Origin: Bacilli bacterium
Lineage (GTDB): Bacteria; Bacillota_I; Bacilli_A; RF39; UBA660
Reading direction: 5' to 3'
Length of the DNA: 37,738 bases
NCBI GenBank assembly: GCA_017512495.1
Contig: JAFWGF010000034.1
Location: 1-37,738, forward strand
In this document: positions 16,448-24,395 of the stretch, in pieces
Position numbering within the stretch: the first letter of the stretch is position 1
Layout: the number at the start of each line of letters is the position of its first letter
Position numbers and translations under genes: made by a program
The notes under the pieces: model-generated
Database searches by the model: none
Seen by the model: only the letters and a program-made list of their open reading frames with translations
Told to the model about the DNA's origin: nothing

Positions 16448-16456
16448 TGATATAAT
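16448..16456 (+). promoter_or_regulatory. Extended -10 promoter of the phosphoesterase gene
   Basis: TG-A-TATAAT lies 25 nt before the start codon. Confidence 0.6.
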
Positions 16457-16481
16457 CAAAGTATAATAGAAAGGTGATAAT

Positions 16482-17183
16482 ATGAGAATTGCTATATTTT
16501 CTGATATTCATGGTAATAAAGAAGCTTTAAAAGCAGTTATTGATGATATAAAGAATGAAAAAATCGATGAAATAATCTGTTTAGGAGATACTATAGGAAT
16601 AGGACCTAATCCTAAAGAATGTATGGATATGATTATAAGTAATAATATTAATATGGTTTTAGGTAATCATGAATTATATTTTTTAAAAGGGACTGATATT
16701 GATCCTTTATTAGGAGAAGATGAAATTAAACATCAAAACTGGGTTAAAGAGCAAATTACAGATGAGCAGAAAGAATTTTTAGAAAAATGTAATTTATCTT
16801 TAGAAAAAGAGATTAAAGATAAAAAAATATTATTTGAACATTTCTTAATAGATTCTAATTCTAATAATGAATATCCATTTTATAGTTTGAATATAATTAA
16901 AGAAAATATGATTAATGGAATAGTAGATAAGATGAACTATGATTTAATATTTATAGGTCATGAGCATAAAGAATTTAACTTAGATAATAAACTATATGAT
17001 GGTGGTTCTTCAGGATGTAGAAAGGATAATATTACTAGATATACAATATTAGATACAGATAGTTTTGAAATATATACAAAAAACATTCCGTTTGATAGAG
17101 TAAAATTTGAAGAGGATTTGTTACGTGAAAACTATCCGGATAGGGATTTAATAGCTAAATGGTTTTTTGGTATAGAATTATAA
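16482..17183 (+). CDS. Calcineurin-like metallophosphoesterase
   Basis: This 233-residue cytoplasmic protein has the dinuclear metal motifs of the family in order: FSDIHGNKEAL (Asp8, His10), CLGDTIGIGPNPKEC, VLGNHELYF and IGHEHKEF. Related proteins include YfcE-type phosphodiesterases and PrpE-like phosphatases. The substrate cannot be told from sequence. AAGGTGATAAT precedes the ATG. It has its own promoter and terminator. Confidence 0.88.
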   Translation: MRIAIFSDIHGNKEALKAVIDDIKNEKIDEIICLGDTIGIGPNPKECMDMIISNNINMVLGNHELYFLKGTDIDPLLGEDEIKHQNWVKEQITDEQKEFLEKCNLSLEKEIKDKKILFEHFLIDSNSNNEYPFYSLNIIKENMINGIVDKMNYDLIFIGHEHKEFNLDNKLYDGGSSGCRKDNITRYTILDTDSFEIYTKNIPFDRVKFEEDLLRENYPDRDLIAKWFFGIEL

Positions 17184-17206
17184 AAAGCAGGATTATTCCT
17201 GCTTTT
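17183..17206 (+). terminator. Terminator of the phosphoesterase gene
   Basis: A perfect 10-bp stem AAAAGCAGGA / TCCTGCTTTT closes a TTAT loop. Confidence 0.75.
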
Positions 17207-17207
17207 A

Positions 17208-17216
17208 TGCTATAAT
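17208..17216 (+). promoter_or_regulatory. Extended -10 promoter of cls
   Basis: TG-C-TATAAT lies 20 nt before the cls start and abuts the preceding terminator. Confidence 0.6.
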
Positions 17217-17236
17217 AAGACAAAGGAAGTGCTTGT

Positions 17237-18736
17237 ATGTTAGTAGTTATTATAAGAGGTGCAATTGTACTAATAGGATTAGCTTTACAAATATTATTAT
17301 TTTTAGTCACTTATTTATATTTGGGTGATCATATTACTTTATTAAATGTTATTTATCATATATTAGGCGTTTTAATTACTTTATGGTTAATTAAAGAAAG
17401 TAAAAGTTATTCTTATACATTACCATGGATAGTAATAATTTTGTTATTTCCGCTAGTTGGAACACTATTATACTTAATTATTGGACAAAACAAAAAAACT
17501 AGTAAATTACTTAGGAAGATTTTAAAAAGTGAAAATAATAGTAAGAAATATTTAATACAAGATGAAGTGGTTAAGAAAAAGTGTAATAATAACAGTCGAA
17601 TTAGATATATCACTGATTATACTAGTTATCCAGCAACTGTTAATAATGATATTAGTTATTATCCTCTTGGAGAACTAGCATTTAAAGAAATGATAAAAGA
17701 ATTAAAGAAAGCAGAAAAGTTTATATTCTTTGAATACTTTATTGTAGCTCCCGGAAAAATGTGGAATTCCATTTTGGAAATATTAAAGGAAAAAGTAAAA
17801 AAAGGTGTAGAAGTAAGAGTTATGTATGATGACTTAGGATGTTTTTCTACTCTTAAGAGTTCTTATCCTAAAGAATTAGAAAAGTATGGAATTAAATGTG
17901 TTGTTTTTAATAAACTTAGTCCGTTATCAGGAATTATTATGAATAATAGAGACCACCGTAAAATATTAGTAATTGACGGTAAAGTAGCTTTCTCTGGAGG
18001 TATTAATATAGCTGATGAATATATTAATGAGATAGAAAAGTATGGTCATTGGAAGGACAATGGAATTAAGATATCTGGATCTGCTGTATGGAATTATACA
18101 GTTATGTTTTTAACAATTTGGAATGCTTTTAAAAAGAGTGATACTGATTTTGAAAAATATAAACATAAATTTTATAAGAGTAATGAATATAAGGGGTGCG
18201 TTATACCTTATGGAGAAACACCTTTAGATGATGAAGTTGTTGGTCAAAATATTTATTTGAATATTATTAATCAAGCTAACGATTATGTATATATATGCAC
18301 TCCATATTTGATTATTGATACTGATATGATTAATGCTTTAACTTTGGCAGCTAAAAGAGGAGTAGATGTTAGAATAATTATCCCCGGAATACCAGATAAA
18401 AAGATAGTTTATTCTTTATCAGAAAGTTATATAGAACCTTTAGTAAAATATGGAGTTAAAGTATATAGATATAAGCCTGGATTTGTTCATTCTAAAGTTT
18501 TTATCGCGGATGATAAGATGGCAACTGTTGGAACTATAAACCTAGATTATAGAAGTTTATATTTACACTTCGAGTGTGGATTGTATATGGAAGATGTTAA
18601 TTGTATTAAGGATATTAAAAAGGATATGATTGATATCTTAGAAAAAAGTAAAGAAGTATCTAAGAAAGAAGCAAGACCACCATTTATTAAGGCTATTTGG
18701 CAAGCTTTACTTAGATTAGCAGCTCCTTTGATGTAG
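17237..18736 (+). CDS. cls: Cardiolipin synthase, phospholipase D family
   Basis: This enzyme joins two phosphatidylglycerol molecules to make cardiolipin. Two membrane helices (about residues 5-30 and 35-80) precede two HKD motifs: DHRKILVIDGKVAFSGG (His near 238) and VHSKVFIADDKMATVGTINL (near 418). The 499-residue length is usual for Firmicute Cls. AAGGAAGTG lies upstream of ATG. I saw no terminator after it; the next promoter starts nine bases after its stop. Confidence 0.95.
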   Translation: MLVVIIRGAIVLIGLALQILLFLVTYLYLGDHITLLNVIYHILGVLITLWLIKESKSYSYTLPWIVIILLFPLVGTLLYLIIGQNKKTSKLLRKILKSENNSKKYLIQDEVVKKKCNNNSRIRYITDYTSYPATVNNDISYYPLGELAFKEMIKELKKAEKFIFFEYFIVAPGKMWNSILEILKEKVKKGVEVRVMYDDLGCFSTLKSSYPKELEKYGIKCVVFNKLSPLSGIIMNNRDHRKILVIDGKVAFSGGINIADEYINEIEKYGHWKDNGIKISGSAVWNYTVMFLTIWNAFKKSDTDFEKYKHKFYKSNEYKGCVIPYGETPLDDEVVGQNIYLNIINQANDYVYICTPYLIIDTDMINALTLAAKRGVDVRIIIPGIPDKKIVYSLSESYIEPLVKYGVKVYRYKPGFVHSKVFIADDKMATVGTINLDYRSLYLHFECGLYMEDVNCIKDIKKDMIDILEKSKEVSKKEARPPFIKAIWQALLRLAAPLM

Positions 18737-18744
18737 CCAACTTT

Positions 18745-18773
18745 TTGACAAATACGTTGTTTTATAGTATAAT
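18745..18773 (+). promoter_or_regulatory. Consensus sigma-A promoter of the methyltransferase leader
   Basis: TTGACA (18745-18750), exactly 17 bp, then TATAAT (18768-18773). This is the only perfect two-box promoter I found in the window. Transcription would start near 18780, about 200 nt before the methyltransferase. Confidence 0.88.
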
Positions 18774-18779
18774 GTAGGC

Positions 18780-18977
18780 GTAGTAGATCAATTGGTCATT
18801 CGCGTTTTACTACCAGATGAATGCAAATTCAGAGGAATAATGATGAGTCTCAAGAATCTCTTCATGAATGGCAAAAAATAAGTACACAAGAGTTTTGTGA
18901 TTGTTTTTTGTTGTATGTCATGAAAGGAGGTTCTTTTTTATTACAATCACGTCAAACAAAAAGAAAGAGGTAAGAAT
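18780..18977 (+). promoter_or_regulatory. Structured 5' leader, probable attenuator
   Basis: Several pairings are visible. GTAGTA near 18779 can pair with TACTAC near 18808. TGAAT/ATTCA encloses a GCAA tetraloop near 18818-18831. A 15-bp bulged stem joins 18853-18867 to 18918-18934, locks up an AAAGGAGG element and is followed by a T-rich run. CACAA (18884-18888) pairs with TTGTG (18895-18899). GTGATTGT (18897-18904) pairs with ACAATCAC (18943-18950), exclusive with the previous hairpin and crossing the long stem. A short leader ORF overlaps the 5' arm of the long stem. This suggests ribosome-dependent attenuation; the trigger is unknown. Confidence 0.6.
18840..18881 (+). CDS. Putative leader peptide
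   Basis: This 13-codon ORF, MMSLKNLFMNGKK, has a good AGAGGA ribosome site five bases upstream and lies in the leader of the methyltransferase gene. Its codons form the 5' arm of the long leader stem, so translating or stalled ribosomes would break that stem. No similarity to a known leader peptide is claimed. Confidence 0.5.
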   Translation: MMSLKNLFMNGKK

Positions 18978-19739
18978 ATGAAAAAAAATGAATATGATTA
19001 TTATGATGATCTAGCTAATTGGTCCTTTGAAGATATTGATTACACAAAAGAAACACTAACTAATTGGATTTATGAAGACATAGTTAATGAGCTCGCAACA
19101 AAAGACTCAAAAATATTAGATTTAGGAACAGCTGCTGGTGAAAAAGTCTTAAAAAGATTTCCAGATTGTGCAGAAATTGTAGGAACAGATTATTCGGTCG
19201 CAATGATAGAAAATGCAAATAAAAATTTAAAAAAGAGTGGTAGAAAGAATATATCATTCAGAGTTATGGACAATTTAAAAATGGATACTCCTGATAATTA
19301 TTTTGATATAGTAACTGCTCGTCATACACCAATTGATCCAAAACAAATTTATAAGACATTAAAAAAAGATGGTTATTTAATAGTTAGAGGAGTAGACATG
19401 CATGATTGTTGGGAATTAAAAAGATTATTTGGCAGGGGACAAGGATATCATGACAAATCACCAATAAGTGTTAGAGATTATGAAGCAATAATAGACGCTG
19501 GATTCAAAGATGTTGAATTAATACCGTTACATGAGAAAGATTATTACAAAACAAAAAAAGACTTATATGCTTTACTTACTAAAGTCCCAATTTTAGATGA
19601 TTTATCAGATGAAAATCCTGATAATTATAAAAAGGTTCCAATCGAAAAAGGCATATTTGAAAAGTATGTAAAAGAGCACACTACTAACAAAGGAATTCTA
19701 TTAATCAGAAGATATTATGGAATAATAGCTAGAAAGTAA
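18978..19739 (+). CDS. SAM-dependent methyltransferase of unknown target
   Basis: This 253-residue protein has a class I methyltransferase fold: motif I ILDLGTAAGEKVL (about 46-58), the acidic end of beta-2 in EIVGTDYSVAMIENA, and DNYFDIVTARHTPIDP for motif IV. The substrate cannot be assigned. Its strong promoter and attenuator-like leader resemble the control of inducible resistance or rRNA-methyltransferase genes, but no family match supports that function. GAAAGAGG lies upstream of the ATG. The gene has its own terminator. Confidence 0.8.
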   Translation: MKKNEYDYYDDLANWSFEDIDYTKETLTNWIYEDIVNELATKDSKILDLGTAAGEKVLKRFPDCAEIVGTDYSVAMIENANKNLKKSGRKNISFRVMDNLKMDTPDNYFDIVTARHTPIDPKQIYKTLKKDGYLIVRGVDMHDCWELKRLFGRGQGYHDKSPISVRDYEAIIDAGFKDVELIPLHEKDYYKTKKDLYALLTKVPILDDLSDENPDNYKKVPIEKGIFEKYVKEHTTNKGILLIRRYYGIIARK

Positions 19740-19743
19740 CACT

Positions 19744-19769
19744 AAAAAGTAGGAGAAATCCTACTTTTT
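19744..19769 (+). terminator. Terminator of the first methyltransferase
   Basis: A perfect 11-bp stem with a GAAA tetraloop (19744-19754 with 19759-19769). Confidence 0.8.
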
Positions 19770-19782
19770 AATAGCTAAACTA

Positions 19783-19791
19783 TGTTATAAT
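19783..19791 (+). promoter_or_regulatory. Extended -10 promoter of the second methyltransferase
   Basis: TG-T-TATAAT lies 17 nt before the start codon. Confidence 0.6.
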
Positions 19792-19808
19792 TAAGGCGGA
19801 GTGATAAT

Positions 19809-20591
19809 ATGGAAGAAAGAAATGAAATATTAAATAAGTATTATAATGAATCATGTGATGAAGATATTAGATTAGTAAAAGATAACGCCCATAAAGTAGA
19901 ATTTATTATCACTAAAGAGTATATTGATAAATATCTAAATGATGGAGACAGAATACTTGAAATAGGAGCTGGTACTGGTAGATATTCTCTACACTATGCT
20001 AATTTAGGTTATGATGTGACTGCTATTGAATATGTTCCTCACAATTTAGATATTTTAAAGAGTAAAATTACTAATGATATGAAAATAGTTGCTGAACAAG
20101 GTGACGCGATTGATTTATCAAGATTTGCTGATAATACTTTTGATGTTACTTTAGTTTTAGGACCTCTATATCACTTATATGAGGATAAGGATATTGATAA
20201 AGCTATCAGTGAAGCAATCAGAGTAACTAAGAAAGATGGTATTATCATGATTGCTTATATTACTAGTGATGGAGTATTTGCTGAATGGGGACTTGATCAT
20301 TTATTAAATGGAGAGCCTGATTTTGATGAGAATTTTAAATTAAACAGATTCCCAGAAGGAATATTTGCACCATTCTATATTTCTGAGTTTAAAGAAATTA
20401 TGAATAAATATGATATTACTTTATTACACAATGTAGCTACTGATGGAATTTCTAATATTGTTGAAGATAAAATTAATAATTTAACTGAAGAAGAATTTAA
20501 TATTTGGATAAAATATCAATTATCTATTTGTGAAAGAGAAGATTTACAAGGATTTAGTTGTCATATGCTATATATTTGTAAAAAGAATTAA
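19809..20591 (+). CDS. Class I SAM-dependent methyltransferase
   Basis: This 260-residue cytoplasmic protein has motif I ILEIGAGTGRYSLHYA (about 50-65), DVTAIEYVPHNLDIL for motif II and FDVTLVLGPLYHLYEDKD for motif IV, like the Methyltransf_11/25 domains. Its C-terminal half has no motif I recognise. Beyond the core fold it shares little with the preceding methyltransferase, so this is not an obvious recent duplication. The target is unknown. GCGGAGTGATAAT lies before the ATG. Confidence 0.82.
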   Translation: MEERNEILNKYYNESCDEDIRLVKDNAHKVEFIITKEYIDKYLNDGDRILEIGAGTGRYSLHYANLGYDVTAIEYVPHNLDILKSKITNDMKIVAEQGDAIDLSRFADNTFDVTLVLGPLYHLYEDKDIDKAISEAIRVTKKDGIIMIAYITSDGVFAEWGLDHLLNGEPDFDENFKLNRFPEGIFAPFYISEFKEIMNKYDITLLHNVATDGISNIVEDKINNLTEEEFNIWIKYQLSICEREDLQGFSCHMLYICKKN

Positions 20592-20594
20592 AAA

Positions 20595-20616
20595 AGGAGC
20601 TAATATTAGCTCCTTA
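20595..20616. terminator. Perfect inverted repeat, terminator-like
   Basis: AAGGAG-CTAATATTAG-CTCCTT is a perfect 22-bp palindrome just after the stop codon. The T tract is on the minus-strand side only, so plus-strand termination would be weak. Confidence 0.5.
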
Positions 20617-20628
20617 ATCTATATACAG

Positions 20629-20661
20629 AGGATCTTCACACTACATAGTGAACCTTCCTCA
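20629..20661 (+). repeat. Imperfect inverted repeat upstream of prfB
   Basis: GAGGA-TC-TTCAC (20629-20640) faces GTGAA-CCT-TCCTC (20649-20661): two 5-bp stems with an internal loop. It has no T tract and ends about 60 bases before the prfB -10, so it may be an operator or the end of the upstream RNA. Confidence 0.4.
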
Positions 20662-20719
20662 ATAATAATATATGTATTAATATAAAAAAAATACTTAAAT
20701 TGTCCAAAAAATGTTTATA

Positions 20720-20728
20720 TGTTAAAAT
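20720..20728 (+). promoter_or_regulatory. Extended -10 promoter of prfB
   Basis: TG-T-TAAAAT lies about 42 nt before the prfB start. Confidence 0.5.
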
Positions 20729-20770
20729 AAATGAGGTAGAATATATTATAGTAGAATGATAGGTGATAAT

Positions 20771-21863
20771 ATGGATATCAAAGAAATAGAAAGAAATTTA
20801 GATAACGATTTAGAAATAATCAATAATTTATGGGGGTCACTTTGACATTCCAAAGAAAAAGAAAGATTTAGAAGAAATTCAAAAGCAAACAGAATCTACT
20901 GATTTCTGGACTGATAGAGTAAAAGCAGAAGATACTATTAAGAAGATAAATGATCTAAAAGAAGAAATTAATAGTATTGAATCGTTACAAGAAGAAATAA
21001 AAAGTACTAAAGAAATGCTTGAATTAGTAACAGAAGATGAATCATTACTTGAAGAAATAAGTAAAAGTACTAAGGAAATTAATGAAAAAACCGAATCATT
21101 AAGTTTATTAATCATGTTAAATGGTCCATATGATAAAAATAATTGTATTTTAGAAATACATCCGGGAGCAGGAGGAACTGAATCCTGTGATTGGGCTAGT
21201 ATGTTATATAGGATGTATACTAGATGGTGTGAGAAAAAGCATTATAAAGTAACAGTTCTTGATTATCAGGATGGAGAAGAAGCTGGTATTAAGAGTGTAT
21301 CTTTGATGATTAAAGGTAATAATGCATATGGTTATTTAAAAAATGAAAAAGGTGTACATAGATTAGTTAGATTATCACCATTTGATTCTAACAATCGTAG
21401 GCACACTTCGTTTGCTTCTGTTGAAGTAACTCCAGAGATAGAACAGGATACTGATATTGAAATAGATGAAAAAGATTTAAAAATAGATGTTTATCGTTCA
21501 ACAGGAGCTGGTGGACAAGGGGTAAATACAACAGATTCAGCGGTTAGGATTACTCATTTACCTACTAAGATAGTAGTGACTTGTCAGAATGAAAGAAGTC
21601 AAATTCAAAACAAAGAACAAGCACTTAAAATTCTTAAAAATAAATTGTTAATACAAAAAATAGAAGAAAATGAACAAGAAATGAACAAAATTAAAGGTGA
21701 ACAAATGAATATAGACTTTGGTTCACAAATAAGAAGTTATGTCATGCATCCATATTCAATGGTTAAAGATCATCGAACAGGAGTAGAAACTAGTAATGTT
21801 TCAAAAGTAATGGATGGAGATTTAGATATGTTTATTGAAAGTAACTTAAAGAAGGGGCTATAA
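20771..21863 (+). CDS. prfB: Peptide chain release factor 2, programmed +1 frameshift
   Basis: RF2 ends translation at UGA and UAA. The first 24 codons run from ATG 20771 to CTT (20840-20842), followed by an in-frame TGA (20843-20845). A +1 shift over T20843 resumes at GAC 20844 and continues to 21863, giving about 363 residues, close to other RF2 proteins. The shift site reads TGGGGGTCACTTTGAC, with an internal SD-like GGGGG before CTT-TGA-C, the classical autoregulation signal: low RF2 favours the shift. SPF (in LVRLSPFDSNNRR) and GGQ (in TGAGGQGVN) confirm RF2. AGGTGATAAT precedes the start. Confidence 0.97.
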
Positions 21864-21864
21864 T

Positions 21865-22746
21865 ATGAACGTTTTTTCAAAAAATAAGTATTTAAAATTA
21901 GCTGATTATATTAATAAAAAGTCCTATGGTAAAAGAGTTTTAGAATTTATTATAGGATGTTTAATAGTATCACTTGCTTATAATATTTTTATTGCATCCA
22001 ATAACCTAGTTCCTGGAGGAGTAGGAGGTATTGCGGTTATTTTGAATAGCCTTTTTGGAATTAATAATTCAACAGTAATCGTAGTTGCTAATATATTTTT
22101 ATTGATTGCTAGTTTAATTTTACTTGATAAAGAAAAAACAAGAGCAAGTTTGTTAGGAACTATGTTATTCCCGATATTTGTAACTTTAACTGAAGATATT
22201 AATGTTTGGTTACAAATTGATACTTCACATTTATTATTATCAGCCTTATTTGGAGGTATTCTCTATGGTTTAGGGGCTGGTATTGTCTTTAGAGCAGGTT
22301 TTTCTATGGGTGGTACAGATATTATTAACCAGATACTTTCCAAATATTTAAAACAAAGTATAGGTAAAAGTATGCTGATGAGTGATGGATTGATTGTACT
22401 ATCGTCTGGATTATTCTTTGGAATGAATAGTATGCTGTATTCAATTATTATTCTATACTGTATTAGTTTGATGGCTGATCGAGTAATCTTGGGAATATCT
22501 GATAGTAAAGCATTCTTTGTTATCACTGATAAAGAAGATGATGTACGAGACTACATAATTAATACTTTAGGACATGGAGTAACAGTTTTTAAGGGAAAAG
22601 GTGGATATAAAAGACAAAATGAAAACTTACTTATGGCAGTTATACCAACAAGTGAGTATTATAAATTAACTGAAGGTATTAAAATGATTGATAAAGATGC
22701 TTTCTATATAATTACTGATACATATCAAGTATTTGGAGGTGAGTAA
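21865..22746 (+). CDS. YitT family membrane protein (first of a tandem pair)
   Basis: This 293-residue protein has about five N-terminal membrane helices with the family pattern NNLVPGGVGGIAVILN and RAGFSMGGTDIINQIL, then a cytoplasmic DUF2179 domain (about 220-290) ending DAFYIITDTYQVFGGE. The function is unknown; B. subtilis has several such proteins. It starts two bases after prfB, and AAGGGG lies in the end of prfB. The second copy follows immediately. Confidence 0.88.
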   Translation: MNVFSKNKYLKLADYINKKSYGKRVLEFIIGCLIVSLAYNIFIASNNLVPGGVGGIAVILNSLFGINNSTVIVVANIFLLIASLILLDKEKTRASLLGTMLFPIFVTLTEDINVWLQIDTSHLLLSALFGGILYGLGAGIVFRAGFSMGGTDIINQILSKYLKQSIGKSMLMSDGLIVLSSGLFFGMNSMLYSIIILYCISLMADRVILGISDSKAFFVITDKEDDVRDYIINTLGHGVTVFKGKGGYKRQNENLLMAVIPTSEYYKLTEGIKMIDKDAFYIITDTYQVFGGE

Positions 22747-22747
22747 A

Positions 22748-23605
22748 ATGGATGATATAAAGAAGGTCTTAAAAAAGAAAAATAAAACATATAGAATTAT
22801 ATTGATATCACTATCTACTGTTCTTTGGGCAATCTTATATAATTTGTTTTTACTACCAATGAAATTAGTTACTGGTGGAACAAATGGTGTTGCGACTATT
22901 ACTAATTATTTATATGGAATAGATCCAGCAGTTATGATATTTTTACTTGCAGCTGCTTGTGCCATAATTAGTTTTATGTATTTAGGTATGGAAAGAACAA
23001 TGACTAGTTTAGCAGCTAGTATAGCTTATCCGGTTTTAGTTAAATTAACTGCTAATATTACTAATATTATAGAAATAGATTATAGTGATTTCTTATTATT
23101 AGTTATTTTTGCAGCAGTACTATGTGGAGTAGCTAATGGATTAATGTATAAAAGTGGTTATAATAATGGAGGTTTCCCAGTAATATCACAAATACTTTAT
23201 GATAAATATAAAATATCAGTTGCTAAATCAAGTTTAGTTATAAATGTAGTGATTGTATTAATAGGTGCTTTCTTCTTTGGAACAACTAATGCTTTGTATG
23301 CTATTATTTATATTTACATTAGTAATCTAGTCCTAGATAAAGTATTATTAGGTATTTCCAATAATAAAGCTTTCTATATTATCACTACTAAAGAAGAAGA
23401 AATAAAAGAATATATCTTAAGAACTCTACAACATTCAATTACTACTTTTGATGTTAAAGGTGGATTCCTAGATAATAAAAGAAAAGTAATGTTAACAGTT
23501 ATTCCATCTAGAGAATATTATCGTTTGACAGAAGGTATTAAGAGTATTGATGCAGATGCATTCTTTGTAGTAACTGATTCATATCAAGTAGAAGGTGCAA
23601 AATAA
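22748..23605 (+). CDS. YitT family membrane protein (second of a tandem pair)
   Basis: It is a paralogue of the preceding gene: MKLVTGGTNGVATITNYL and KSGYNNGGFPVISQIL align with the same regions, and DAFFVVTDSYQVEGAK with the C-terminus of the DUF2179 domain. GGAGGTGAG spans the stop of the first gene and supports ATG 22748 (285 residues). Divergence over the whole length shows an old duplication. The pair may form a heteromer, which is inference. Confidence 0.88.
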   Translation: MDDIKKVLKKKNKTYRIILISLSTVLWAILYNLFLLPMKLVTGGTNGVATITNYLYGIDPAVMIFLLAAACAIISFMYLGMERTMTSLAASIAYPVLVKLTANITNIIEIDYSDFLLLVIFAAVLCGVANGLMYKSGYNNGGFPVISQILYDKYKISVAKSSLVINVVIVLIGAFFFGTTNALYAIIYIYISNLVLDKVLLGISNNKAFYIITTKEEEIKEYILRTLQHSITTFDVKGGFLDNKRKVMLTVIPSREYYRLTEGIKSIDADAFFVVTDSYQVEGAK

Positions 23606-23611
23606 TGTAAA

Positions 23612-23645
23612 GAAAAGAAGTTCTTTAGGAACTTTCTTTTTTTTA
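23612..23645 (+). terminator. Terminator of the prfB-YitT operon
   Basis: AAGTTC (23618-23623) pairs with GAACTT (23629-23634); the stem extends past a one-base bulge and merges with a T run. Confidence 0.7.
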
Positions 23646-23656
23646 CAATAAAAAAA

Positions 23657-23665
23657 TGTTATAAT
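23657..23665 (+). promoter_or_regulatory. Extended -10 promoter of ftsEX
   Basis: TG-T-TATAAT lies 28 nt before ftsE. Confidence 0.6.
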
Positions 23666-23693
23666 AAAATAGCTAAGGTGGTGAATAAAATAG

Positions 23694-24395
23694 ATGAGTG
23701 ATTTAATTAGACTTAAAAATGTTGAGAAAAGATATAAAAATGGTGTTACTGCAATCTATGATTTAAACTTAGCTATTGAAAAGGGATCTTTTGTATTTAT
23801 AATAGGTGGTTCTGGTAGTGGTAAAAGTACTTTGATAAAGATGCTTTATCGTGAAGAAAAGCCTACTAAAGGTCAAGTAATAGTTGGGGGACTAGACGTT
23901 GCTAAGTTAAAAAATAGTAAAGTATATAAATTAAGAAGAAAATTAGGAATTGTATTCCAAGATTATAGATTATTACCAAAGCAAACTGTATATGAAAATG
24001 TAGCTTTTGCATTAGAATGTATTGGTGAAAAAAAAGATGTAATTCGTATTAAAGTATTAAAAGCATTAGAAGATGTTGGTTTAAAGAATAAAGTTCATGA
24101 ATATCCAGATAAACTTTCTGGTGGAGAACAACAAAGAGTTGCAATCGCAAGAGCTATTGTTAATGAACCTAAGTTATTACTATGTGATGAGCCTACTGGT
24201 AACTTAGATCCAGATATGAGTATGGAAATAATGAAAGTCCTTGAAGATATTAACAAAAGAAGAGGAACAACTATAGTAATGGCTACTCATGATAAAGAAA
24301 TTGTTAACAAGATGAAAAAACAAGTTATTACTTTAAAAGAAGGACATTTAGTAAAATTTAAACAGAAAGGAAAGTACGAAGATGAAGCTATTTAG
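23694..24395 (+). CDS. ftsE: Cell-division ABC ATPase FtsE
   Basis: FtsE is the ATPase of the FtsEX complex, which switches on peptidoglycan hydrolases rather than transporting a solute. Walker A is GGSGSGKST (about 38-46), the signature is [14 protein letters not shown], and Walker B is [12 protein letters not shown], with the His switch in ATHDKEIV. The 233-residue length is usual. It overlaps ftsX by 14 bases. Confidence 0.96.
   Translation: MSDLIRLKNVEKRYKNGVTAIYDLNLAIEKGSFVFIIGGSGSGKSTLIKMLYREEKPTKGQVIVGGLDVAKLKNSKVYKLRRKLGIVFQDYRLLPKQTVYENVAFALECIGEKKDVIRIKVLKALEDVGLKNKVHEYPDKLSGGEQQRVAIARAIVNEPKLLLCDEPTGNLDPDMSMEIMKVLEDINKRRGTTIVMATHDKEIVNKMKKQVITLKEGHLVKFKQKGKYEDEAI

Noticed and set aside
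18780-18840. tRNA-like or T-box element in the methyltransferase leader
   Set aside because: The GTAGTA/TACTAC region looks arm-like, but no complete cloverleaf, T-loop or T-box sequence could be built.
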